Source of the DNA: Bacillota bacterium
GTDB taxonomy: Bacteria > Bacillota > Bacilli > Thermoactinomycetales > DSM-44946
DNA: 7,092 nt
Assembly: GCA_021793745.1 (NCBI GenBank)
Contig: JAJYSD010000057.1
Coordinates: 1 to 7,092 of the forward strand
Direction: 5' to 3'
Shown here: one piece after another, positions 1 to 6,049 of the stretch
Layout: each line of letters begins with the position of its first letter
How positions within the stretch are numbered: position 1 is the stretch's first letter
Notes under the pieces: generated by a model
Database searches by the model: none
Told to the model about the DNA's origin: nothing
The model's input: the letters and a program-made list of their open reading frames with translations, nothing else
Program-made: the position numbers and the translations under genes

Positions 1-395
1 TCGGAAACCCCCGTTCCTGCACCGCTCCAGGCTTCACCGAGGGCGGCCACGTTGGCGTCATTATCGATCATCACCGGACGATTCCAGGCCTTCTCCAGCA
101 GCTCCCGGATGGGGACATTTTCCCAGGGCAGATTGGTCAACCGCTTGACAACTCCCCGGGAAATGTCCAGAAACCCGGGCAAACCCACCCCGATGCCGGC
201 GATCTGATTCCAGGAGGTGCCCGATGCTTCCGCCGCTTCCCGGGCGCTGGATGTGATCCGGGCGATCACTGCGTCGACGCCGTCCTCGGCTCCGGTGGGG
301 CGTTCCGCCTTGTACAGCAGGTTGCCCGATGGATCCACCACACCGACTTTAATATTGGTCCCGCCGAGATCCACACCGATGCATCGTTTCTCCAT
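1..395 (-). CDS. glcK: ROK-family glucokinase, N-terminal part (cut by window edge)
   Basis: ATP-dependent sugar kinase of the ROK family, most likely the cytosolic glucokinase that makes glucose 6-phosphate. The visible 131 residues begin MEKRCIGVDLGGTNIKVGVV, which contains the phosphate-binding DxGGTxxK motif (D9-K16). They also show the GIGVGLPGFLD segment (about 68-77) and the DNDANVAALGE motif (111-121), where D113 is the expected catalytic base. The C-terminal zinc motif (CxCGxxGCxE) that would confirm the ROK assignment lies beyond the left edge. The ATG at 395 is chosen because a GGAGG (406-410) sits 10 bases upstream and homologous proteins start just before this motif. It follows the Nudix gene by 44 bases on the same strand with no terminator between, so co-transcription is likely. 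Substrate specificity (glucose versus another hexose) is inferred from family and neighbourhood only. Confidence 0.9.
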   Translation of the reverse strand, partial: MEKRCIGVDLGGTNIKVGVVDPSGNLLYKAERPTGAEDGVDAVIARITSSAREAAEASGTSWNQIAGIGVGLPGFLDISRGVVKRLTNLPWENVPIRELLEKAWNRPVMIDNDANVAALGEAWSGAGTGVS

Positions 396-439
396 TCCCC
401 TCGATCCTCCGCATTCAATGATTTCTCCTGCCAGATCTG

Positions 440-922
440 TCAAGATTGGATTTCCTCGGTTCCGGAGAGGCTGCTTAACGTGTGTCGCAACAACTCCTCC
501 TCCGAAGAATACACAAACCGCCCCACCAAAAATTCCTGCCGCAAGGCGATCCGCTCCCAAAACATCCGGTCGCCGGCAGCGGCGGGAAGCCGGGATAAGG
601 AGGACACCGGATGCCAGGCCAGGATCCCCTCTTCCGACTTTTCCAGGGGCGTCCCCTTGTACCGGTCGGAGAAAAAGGTGAACAGCATCCACTCCTTGAC
701 CAGTCGCCCCTCATCCTCCACGCACATGGTGAACACGCCGCACAGGCGGGCATTTTCCAGCTGGAGTCCGGTTTCCTCCTCATACTCACGGAGGAGCGTA
801 TCCATGATCGATTCCGTCGGCTTCATCTTTCCACCGGGGGCCACCCACCAGCCACGTCGCGGTTTTTTCAAAAGTAACACGCGATCCCTGTCGCGCAAAA
901 TGCAGTTCACCACCCGTTGCAT
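440..922 (-). CDS. yvcI: Nudix hydrolase, YvcI-like
   Basis: 160-aa cytosolic Nudix hydrolase, expected to cleave a nucleoside diphosphate linked to another moiety, using Mg2+. The full Nudix box is present at residues 31-53: G31, E37, then R45-E46-Y47-x-E49-E50-x-G52-L53, with E46, E49 and E50 as metal ligands. The N-terminal half (MQRVVNCILRDRDRVLLLKK) is the usual beta strand pair before the box. MutT/8-oxo-dGTPase activity cannot be deduced, and the exact substrate is unknown. Position downstream of trxB matches yvcI in Bacillus, which is the basis of the symbol. The ATG at 922 has an AGGGGTG ribosome binding site (930-936) at 7-base spacing. A terminator ends trxB just upstream (1009-1035), so this gene probably has its own promoter (see 941-969) and runs on into the glucokinase gene. 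Confidence 0.9.
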   Translation of the reverse strand: MQRVVNCILRDRDRVLLLKKPRRGWWVAPGGKMKPTESIMDTLLREYEEETGLQLENARLCGVFTMCVEDEGRLVKEWMLFTFFSDRYKGTPLEKSEEGILAWHPVSSLSRLPAAAGDRMFWERIALRQEFLVGRFVYSSEEELLRHTLSSLSGTEEIQS

Positions 923-940
923 CGGTTTTCACCCCTGTTT

Positions 941-969
941 ATCATACCACCTCCGCCGAAAAGGAACAA
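941..969 (-). promoter_or_regulatory. Candidate sigma-A promoter of the Nudix gene
   Basis: On the minus strand TTGTTC (964-969) and TATGAT (941-946) are separated by exactly 17 bases. The -10 matches TATAAT at five of six bases and the -35 matches TTGACA at three. It lies between the trxB terminator and the Nudix start, where a promoter is needed. The weakness is that the predicted start (about 934) falls inside the ribosome binding site, giving an almost leaderless message. Confidence 0.4.
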
Positions 970-1008
970 TTGAGTCCCTTCGCTTTTCAAAAAGGGGTCA
1001 TGAAACTT

Positions 1009-1035
1009 AAAAGGCACCGACGGATCGTCGGTGCC
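1009..1035 (-). terminator. Intrinsic terminator after trxB
   Basis: Perfect 9-bp stem: GGCACCGAC (1013-1021) and GTCGGTGCC (1027-1035) around a 5-base loop, followed on the minus strand by TTTT (1012-1009). It lies 13 bases beyond the trxB stop codon and separates trxB from the Nudix gene. Confidence 0.85.
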
Positions 1036-1047
1036 CCGATGGGGAAA

Positions 1048-2092
<1,045 letters not shown>

Positions 2093-2101
2093 TAACCGGC
2101 C

Positions 2102-2128
2102 AAAGAAAAAGAACCCGATACCGGATTC
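2102..2128 (-). terminator. Intrinsic terminator overlapping the thioredoxin-like stop codon
   Basis: On the minus strand GAATCCG (2128-2122), a four-base loop GTAT, and CGGGTTC (2117-2111) form a 7-bp stem with one G-U pair, followed at once by TTTTTCTTT (2110-2102). The stem begins inside the TGA stop codon (2129-2127) of the thioredoxin-like gene, so coding end and terminator share bases. Confidence 0.7.
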
Positions 2129-2444
2129 ACTCGGCCATTTGCTCCAAAAACGTCGCGATCTGTTCGCCCGTTTTGGCGTCTCGGCTGGGGAGCCGCCCCG
2201 TTTCCTCCCCGTCTTTGAAGACGATAAAGGTGGGGATCCCCTTCACCTGATGCTCTTCAGCGATGCTCCGAAACGCATCGACATCCAACTGACCGAACTG
2301 AAAGCGATCGGCAAATCGCTCCTCCAACTCCGGCAACAGGGGAGCCACTCGTTTGCAGTCGATGCACCAGTCGGCGGTAAATTGGACTACCTTGCTCCCG
2401 GATGAAATAAAAGATGCGAAGGATTCGGCGTCCAGCTGCTTCAT
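2127..2444 (-). CDS. Thioredoxin-like protein with WCIDC active site
   Basis: 105-aa cytosolic thioredoxin-fold protein with no signal peptide. The active site is QFTADWCIDCKRVAPLLPEL (21-40) with C27 and C30. The cis-proline loop is GIP (69-71), followed by TFIVFKDGEETGR, the usual last beta strands. The dipeptide between the cysteines is Ile-Asp, not the Gly-Pro of classical TrxA, and the context ADWCxDC resembles the YdbP-type thioredoxin-like proteins of Bacillus. The redox potential and partners may therefore differ from TrxA. The ATG at 2444 follows GGAGG (2453-2457) by 8 bases. The gene starts 28 bases after the TPR gene with no terminator between, so the two are probably co-transcribed. 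It ends at its own terminator before trxB. It is a plausible substrate of the neighbouring reductase, by context only. A longer reading of this frame up to 2873 is an antiparallel-frame artefact over the TPR gene. Confidence 0.92.
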   Translation of the reverse strand: MKQLDAESFASFISSGSKVVQFTADWCIDCKRVAPLLPELEERFADRFQFGQLDVDAFRSIAEEHQVKGIPTFIVFKDGEETGRLPSRDAKTGEQIATFLEQMAE

Positions 2445-2472
2445 CTCCTGCTCCTCCTCGGATTCGATGGTA

Positions 2473-4194
2473 TCAGGTTTGTTCCGGCTCGTTGGGCAAG
2501 AGGCCGCAAACTCGTTCCAATTCCCGGGCATGTCGGCCCACGGTGGCGGCGGCCACCCGATATTTTCGGGCCGCGTCCACCTGGGTGAGGCAAAGGCCGT
2601 GCATCTTGGCCACCACATACTCCAGGGCGGCGGCCCATCCCTCCACTTTGCGGACCGTCGGGGGATCGGCTTTGCAGTGGACGAGGTACTGGGCCCACAG
2701 GGTTTGGGCATCCTTGATCTGGACCGCATCGTACCGACCCCGCATCCCGTCCAGACAACATTCCAGGACCCGTTTCCACCGTTCCATCCAGGGGGACAGG
2801 GTCGGCTCCCCGGACGGAGAACGGATTTCCACCTCGCGCCCGCCGATCCTAGCCCGGTAGGGCTCCTCGGCACCCATGTGCCTCAACACGAGCAGGGCCA
2901 TCTTCTTCAGCTCATCCTCTTCCTCCGGCTTCATCACGAACTGGCGCAGCACCTGTTCCACTTCTTCATCGGCAATCCACGCAAACAGCTTGATGACCTG
3001 GAGTTTCGTCTCCCGATCCCCGTGATTCAGCGCCCAGAAAAAGGAGGAGCGGATCAAGGGGTTTCGCTTGATTTGCTCCGCGGAAGCCTGCCCCTGGGGA
3101 GCCAACTGGCGGAACTGCATTTCAAAGGGCAGTTGGTAGTGGTAGCTGACGGTGGTTGCCCGGCGGTTTTCCTCGCAGCTCCACTGCTTGCAGTGGTTCA
3201 GATAAAAGCGAGGCACCTCGGATTCCGGATCCGCCTCCATCGCCCGCTTCCAGTACTTCTCGGCCTCCGCCGTCCGCCCCGTGTTAAAGGCGGCCGCCGC
3301 CGCATAGTGGTACAGGCTGGGTTCCGGCTGGGCTTCCATCTTGAGCAGACGGCGGAACATCTGGTAAGCCGCTTCGTGCTCCCCCAGAATCCCCATCGTC
3401 GTCCCCAGCTTGTACATGTGTTCCAGATGCATCGGAACCCATTTCTTCAGGGCCTCAATCAGGCGCTTTTTTTGCGCCATCTCCCCCATATGCTGGTACA
3501 AAACCGCCTGGTTGCACAGGGCGTGCAAGTTGTTGGGATCCGCCTCCAGCACCCGTTGGATCTCCTGAATCGCCTGGTCGAGTCGCCCGGTGTAGTAATA
3601 GGCCAGGGACAAATTGTTGCGGGCGGCGAGAAAGTCGGGGTATTCCGCCACCAGCTCCTCCAACACGCGGGTCGCCTGCAGAAAGCGCCCTTCCTCCAGA
3701 TGACGGCGGGCCTCGTCGTGCTTCTTCATCCAGACGTACTTGCCCCCGTAATCCGGCTGCCGCGGTTCCCGGCCCAACTCATAGGCCAGCATCTGCAGCA
3801 TCTCGTTGGCTTCCTCCGCAAACTCCCCTTCCGGGTCCTCCTCCAGGTAACGGAGCAAATATTCCTCGGCCAGATCGAAATCCTCCATGTTGGCCGCATT
3901 GTTCGCCATGTAAAAATAGCACTCATACAGCTGGGGATCCACATCCGTCAGGACGCTCTCCAGCACTTCGTTCGATTCCTCGAACCGGCCCAATTCGGAC
4001 AAGATCCCCGCCAGATTGCAAAGGTTGATCGGATTGTCCGGTTCCTTCTCCGCCGCAATCCGAAAATATTTCAATGCCTTATCGTAGTTGTGCCGGTCCA
4101 GGGAACGGATTGCCCGCTCAAAGAAGAAGCCGGCATCCGTCCGAAAACGGACCACCTTATTGGAACGAGCCTGTTTCTTTGCTGATTTTTTCAT
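2473..4194 (-). CDS. yvcD: TPR-repeat protein, YvcD-like, with HTH-like C-terminus
   Basis: 573-aa soluble protein made mostly of tetratricopeptide repeats, expected to be a protein-interaction scaffold; its molecular role is not known. The start MKKSAKKQARSNKVVRFR is a basic tail. TPR-like helix pairs follow at about 23-56, 57-88, 89-122, 160-188, 190-222, 224-255, 259-289 and 293-323, with typical signatures such as ALKYFRIAAEKEPDNP and AIQEIQRVLEADPNN. Residues about 377-440 are alpha-helical and HEAT-like rather than TPR. The last 55 residues (AAALEYVVAKMHGLCLTQVD onward, 521-562) resemble a helix-turn-helix or cyclin-fold module. The ATG at 4194 follows a GGTGGGGGG ribosome binding site by a few bases. 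Between the his operon and trxB this is the position of yvcD in Bacillus, though this protein appears longer than that one. The promoter probably overlaps the palindrome at 4231-4253. Confidence 0.88.
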   Translation of the reverse strand: MKKSAKKQARSNKVVRFRTDAGFFFERAIRSLDRHNYDKALKYFRIAAEKEPDNPINLCNLAGILSELGRFEESNEVLESVLTDVDPQLYECYFYMANNAANMEDFDLAEEYLLRYLEEDPEGEFAEEANEMLQMLAYELGREPRQPDYGGKYVWMKKHDEARRHLEEGRFLQATRVLEELVAEYPDFLAARNNLSLAYYYTGRLDQAIQEIQRVLEADPNNLHALCNQAVLYQHMGEMAQKKRLIEALKKWVPMHLEHMYKLGTTMGILGEHEAAYQMFRRLLKMEAQPEPSLYHYAAAAAFNTGRTAEAEKYWKRAMEADPESEVPRFYLNHCKQWSCEENRRATTVSYHYQLPFEMQFRQLAPQGQASAEQIKRNPLIRSSFFWALNHGDRETKLQVIKLFAWIADEEVEQVLRQFVMKPEEEDELKKMALLVLRHMGAEEPYRARIGGREVEIRSPSGEPTLSPWMERWKRVLECCLDGMRGRYDAVQIKDAQTLWAQYLVHCKADPPTVRKVEGWAAALEYVVAKMHGLCLTQVDAARKYRVAAATVGRHARELERVCGLLPNEPEQT

Positions 4195-4201
4195 TTTCCC
4201 C

Positions 4202-4230
4202 CCACCCGGCGCAGGCCGATTGGCCGGTGG
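4202..4230 (-). promoter_or_regulatory. Leader hairpin reaching into the TPR gene ribosome binding site
   Basis: In the minus-strand leader CCACCGGC (4230-4223) can pair with GCCGGGTGG (4210-4202) with one bulged G, around a 12-base loop. The 3' arm is continuous with the G-run that serves as ribosome binding site for the ATG at 4194. Folding could limit ribosome access. This is a structural observation; GC-rich DNA gives such stems by chance fairly often. Confidence 0.3.
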
Positions 4231-4253
4231 TATGGTATAAAAAGTATACCATA
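4231..4253. promoter_or_regulatory. 23-bp palindrome over symmetrical extended -10 elements
   Basis: Perfect 9-bp arms TATGGTATA (4231-4239) and TATACCATA (4245-4253) flank AAAAG. Each arm carries TATGG, so both strands show an extended -10: TGGTATACT on the minus strand (4251-4243), facing the TPR gene with about 42 bases of leader, and TGGTATAAA on the plus strand (4233-4241), facing the small genes. Neither has a convincing -35. The symmetry suits a dimeric repressor site overlapping the promoter of the TPR-thioredoxin unit. It is not followed by a U-tract in a way that would suit a terminator. Palindrome seen directly; operator and promoter roles inferred. Confidence 0.55.
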
Positions 4254-4254
4254 T

Positions 4255-4455
4255 TTTCTACCGCAATGATATGCCCCTCCATCCCCCCGGGACAACCATC
4301 CGCATCTAGCGGGCCTTCGACCCTTCGAGGGTCCCCGGAGCATCCGGCGCCATCTCAATTGGCAAGGATTGTGGGTTTTGATTGCTCCCCAAAGGGTATT
4401 GATCAATGATGAAACCTGTGTCAAATTATAGTCAAACAGACGGGAGGGTGCTTGG
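4255..4455. other. Intergenic region with two small hairpins
   Basis: No coding sequence with a ribosome binding site is seen here. It holds two adjacent inverted repeats, GACCCT-TCG-AGGGTC (4319-4333) and CCGGA-GCA-TCCGG (4335-4347), neither followed by a U-tract on either strand, and then the promoter candidate at 4375-4399. No T-box, riboswitch or tRNA signature was recognised. Confidence 0.5.
4375..4399 (+). promoter_or_regulatory. Sigma-B-like promoter candidate for the small-gene operon
   Basis: GTTTTG (4375-4380), 13 bases, then GGGTAT (4394-4399). The general-stress sigma-B consensus in Bacillus is GTTTAA, 12-15 bases, GGGTAT, so the -10 is perfect and the -35 keeps GTTT. Predicted start about 4405, leaving a 50-base leader before the GTG at 4456. 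A sigma-A alternative is TATAGT (4427-4432), which has no -35 at proper spacing. Whether this organism has sigma-B is not shown by the window. Confidence 0.4.
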
Positions 4456-4656
4456 GTGGCTGAAGCAAATGAGTATAAGCGGCTCATCCTTGAAGCGATA
4501 GAAGATATGGAATTTCTGGCCACAACCTTCAATACGGAAAGAGGCGGGGAGACCGAAAGGGCCTTCAAACGCGGTCAAAAGGAAGCGTGTCTCAAATGGG
4601 CCGAGATTCTCAAGGAGCGTTTAAGCAAACTGGAAGGGAGTAAAATGAATGGCTGA
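4456..4656 (+). CDS. Small helical protein of unknown function
   Basis: 66-aa protein not recognised as a known family. It is predicted to be almost entirely alpha-helical and charged, with no membrane segment or signal peptide: a first helix around EYKRLILEAIEDMEFLATTF (6-25), a short polar turn with GG, then a second helix around 35-60 (RAFKRGQKEACLKWAEILKE). The GTG at 4456 is chosen because GGGAGGG (4442-4448) precedes it by 7 bases. Its stop overlaps the start of the next gene by 8 bases, which indicates translational coupling and a shared function or complex. No terminator lies between them. The strand is opposite to the genes on both sides. Lower GC than the his genes is visible by eye. 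Reality is supported by the ribosome binding site, coupling and terminator, not by homology. Confidence 0.75.
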   Translation: MAEANEYKRLILEAIEDMEFLATTFNTERGGETERAFKRGQKEACLKWAEILKERLSKLEGSKMNG

Positions 4657-4780
4657 TAAATGCGTTGCATGCCTTCAGGAGATCCCCAAAGGGCTCCCGG
4701 TTTATTGGACGGACGGGAAAACCTTCTGCGAATCGTGTTATCAGGAATATAAAAAATGGAAAAGAAAACAGGGAAAATAG
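4649..4780 (+). CDS. 43-aa C4 zinc-ribbon protein, DksA-finger-like
   Basis: A very short protein starting MADKCVACLQEIPKGLPVYW and ending in a lysine-rich tail. Two CxxC pairs, C5-C8 and C27-C30, separated by 18 residues, are the layout of a structural zinc site. The pattern CxxCxxxIPxGL, then FCxxC, resembles the C-terminal zinc finger of DksA/TraR proteins (CxxC-x17-CxxC), but the coiled coil that carries the acidic tip in DksA is absent, so a DksA role cannot be assumed; a half-LIM or rubredoxin-like knuckle is also possible. The ATG at 4649 overlaps the upstream stop (ATGGCTGA) and has GGGAG (4636-4640) 8 bases upstream. The gene ends 2 bases before the terminator stem at 4783. The upstream helical protein could supply the helical part as a partner, which is speculation. 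Confidence 0.78.
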   Translation: MADKCVACLQEIPKGLPVYWTDGKTFCESCYQEYKKWKRKQGK

Positions 4781-4782
4781 CG

Positions 4783-4810
4783 AAAGCCCCGGAAGTGGGG
4801 TTTTTTATTT
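4783..4810 (+). terminator. Intrinsic terminator of the small-gene operon
   Basis: AAAGCCCC (4783-4790), loop GGAAGT, GGGG (4797-4800) continuing into TTTTTTATTT (4801-4810). The four C-G pairs extend by a G-U and A-U pairs with the first T residues. It follows the zinc-ribbon stop codon directly and confirms that the two small genes form one unit on the plus strand. Confidence 0.85.
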
Positions 4811-4916
4811 TACCGACCGATTCCGGCCCCCAACCATCCTCCGCCTGCACCCTTCGATCCTTGCATTTTCACCGACGCGGATTTCCGAATCATCCAACAA
4901 TCGACAAAAAATTGAA

Positions 4917-4945
4917 TGGACAAAGATCCTCCCTTTCGATAAAAT
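4917..4945 (+). promoter_or_regulatory. Sigma-A-type promoter of the SOS-box gene
   Basis: TGGACA (4917-4922), a 17-base spacer, then TAAAAT (4940-4945). Each hexamer differs from consensus at one position. Predicted transcription start is about 4952, which coincides with the first base of the LexA box. The leader to the ATG at 5053 would be about 100 bases. This is the best promoter match in the window. Confidence 0.7.
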
Positions 4946-4951
4946 AGTTAT

Positions 4952-4965
4952 CGAACACATGTTCG
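4952..4965. promoter_or_regulatory. LexA operator (SOS box)
   Basis: CGAACACATGTTCG is a 14-bp palindrome of form CGAAC-N4-GTTCG, the established LexA (DinR) operator of Bacillus and relatives. The arms CGAACA/TGTTCG are perfect around a CA centre. It lies 6 bases after the -10 hexamer TAAAAT, so bound LexA would cover the transcription start and block the polymerase. No other GAAC-N4-GTTC site was noticed in the window. Confidence 0.75.
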
Positions 4966-5052
4966 TGAGTCGTCGGAGATGCTGGATGATGGAAGCCGGA
5001 CCGGCTCCCGCATCCTGCCGAACCGACGGATTTCCAGCAGGGGGGATCACCG

Positions 5053-5553
5053 ATGGCTTCTCCTGAACACCTGATCCAATGTCTGCAGCGGGTCAACGCC
5101 ACGATGCTCGCCCTGACCCAATGCCTTTCCGAGGAATGCACGCTGGAGGAAAGAAAACTCATCCTGCAGCTGGCCAGCGAATCCGCCGAACAATCCCGGC
5201 GAATCCGAAGGCTGTTTTACCAATTGTACGGATCGGATCCCTATAGCGGAAGCCGAAGGGCGTACGGTTTTTACACGAAGTCGGCGCCGCACCGCAAAAC
5301 ACCCGCAAGGGGCTGGAAGGTCTGCGAAACGAGACTCAGGGTCATCCACGCCGATCAACAAAAAGAGCACCCCGAACCGGGTGCCCGAAAAGTCGCCGCC
5401 ACCGTCCTCAGCCCTCCCGGTGCCGCCGGGACAGCTCGTCCAGCACCTCATCCAGAGGAAGCTTCGCCTCCCGCAGAAGCACCAAAAGATGAAAAACCAG
5501 ATCGGCCGCTTCGTAGCGGAGTTCCTCCGGAGAGCGGTTTTTGGCGGCGATGA
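5053..5553 (+). CDS. Unknown protein, predicted LexA-controlled
   Basis: 166-aa reading frame, not recognised. Residues 1-64 look like a real folded unit: two amphipathic helices (about 3-25 and 30-60, e.g. [20 protein letters not shown]) with cysteines at 10, 24 and 29, no signal peptide and no membrane segment. Residues from about 66 on are Arg/Pro/Ala-rich and look disordered. The ATG at 5053 follows AGGGGGGA (5039-5046) at good spacing, after a sigma-A promoter and an SOS box, so DNA damage probably induces it. The odd part is the 3' end: the frame runs through the his terminator (5360-5386) and 146 bases antisense to hisIE. Either the tail is genuine, or a frameshift hides an earlier stop; a stop in another frame lies at 5244-5246. 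The start is more certain than the end. A cell-division or repair role, as for other SOS small proteins, is a guess. Confidence 0.55.
   Translation: MASPEHLIQCLQRVNATMLALTQCLSEECTLEERKLILQLASESAEQSRRIRRLFYQLYGSDPYSGSRRAYGFYTKSAPHRKTPARGWKVCETRLRVIHADQQKEHPEPGARKVAATVLSPPGAAGTARPAPHPEEASPPAEAPKDEKPDRPLRSGVPPESGFWRR
5360..5386 (-). terminator. Intrinsic terminator of the his operon
   Basis: On the minus strand an 8-bp stem (5386-5379 with 5372-5365, one G-U pair, core GCACCC/GGGTGC) encloses a six-base loop and is followed immediately by TTTTT (5364-5360). It lies 21 bases after the hisIE stop, which makes hisIE the last gene of the operon. It has no U-tract on the plus strand, so it should not stop transcription coming from 5053. 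Confidence 0.85.
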
Positions 5554-6049
5554 TCACCTCCGCCGCCTCCTCCCCCACCTTTTTCAGGATTTTATCCAAT
5601 CCCTTTTCAAAGAGATAGGTGGTATAGGAGCCCTCCGGCCGCTCTGCTTCCCGGGAAGCGATCAGCGATTCCAGCCGACTCAAGATGGCGAAACGGTCAT
5701 GGCCGTCGGCATCCCCGGACCGGGAATTCCCCTCATCGAAGCAGCTGATCGTCCCCCGGTGGCAGGCGGGACCGGCGGGGATCACCCTCACCAGCAGCGC
5801 ATCCCGGTCGCAGTCGAAGGAGAGGGAGAGAACCCGCTGGGTGTGGCCCGATGTTTCCCCCTTATGCCACAGCTTCTGGCGGGACCGGCTCCAAAACCAG
5901 GTTTCCCCGGTCTCCAGGGTTTTGCGCAGGGCCGCTTCGTTCATGTAGGCCAGCATCAGCACTTCCTTGCTGACGGCATCCTGGACGATGGCCGGCACCA
6001 ATCCGCGCTCATCGAAGCGCACCTGCGAAAGGTCCAGGGTCAGGGCCAA
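5408..6049 (-). CDS. hisIE: Bifunctional phosphoribosyl-AMP cyclohydrolase / phosphoribosyl-ATP pyrophosphatase
   Basis: Cytosolic two-domain enzyme for the second and third steps of histidine synthesis: the HisE part hydrolyses phosphoribosyl-ATP to phosphoribosyl-AMP, and the HisI part opens the adenine ring. 213 aa is normal for the fusion. The HisI domain (about 1-115) shows AYMN (34-37), [17 protein letters not shown] (53-69), the metal triad D79-C80-D81-R82-D83 and the zinc cysteines C96 and C103 in [12 protein letters not shown]. The HisE domain (about 120-213) shows [13 protein letters not shown] (138-150), [16 protein letters not shown] (156-171) and [13 protein letters not shown] (180-192). 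The start is a TTG at 6049 with a G-rich ribosome binding site (6060-6064, about 10 bases away), and it overlaps the hisF stop by 10 bases, so translation is coupled. An ATG at 6055 region is out of frame. It is the last gene of the operon. Confidence 0.96.
   Translation of the reverse strand: MALTLDLSQVRFDERGLVPAIVQDAVSKEVLMLAYMNEAALRKTLETGETWFWSRSRQKLWHKGETSGHTQRVLSLSFDCDRDALLVRVIPAGPACHRGTISCFDEGNSRSGDADGHDRFAILSRLESLIASREAERPEGSYTTYLFEKGLDKILKKVGEEAAEVIIAAKNRSPEELRYEAADLVFHLLVLLREAKLPLDEVLDELSRRHREG

Noticed and set aside
438..443. A perfect TTGACA on the minus strand before the glucokinase gene
   Set aside because: It overlaps the Nudix stop codon and no acceptable -10 lies 16-18 bases downstream (CATTGA or ATTGAA). 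Co-transcription with the Nudix gene is simpler.
2445..2873. N-terminal extension of the thioredoxin-like frame by 143 residues
   Set aside because: It lies inside the TPR coding sequence in another frame and is Arg/Pro/Trp-rich; a GGAGG precedes the internal ATG at 2444 and gives a normal thioredoxin length.
2353..4185. A 610-codon open frame on the plus strand
   Set aside because: It is exactly antisense to the TPR gene, is rich in His, Leu, Gln and Pro with no recognisable domain, and lacks a ribosome binding site. It is the open complementary frame of a GC-rich gene.
4959..5066. A 35-codon frame starting at the ATG inside the LexA box
   Set aside because: There is no ribosome binding site, the start would lie within the operator a few bases from the transcript 5' end, and the composition is not protein-like.
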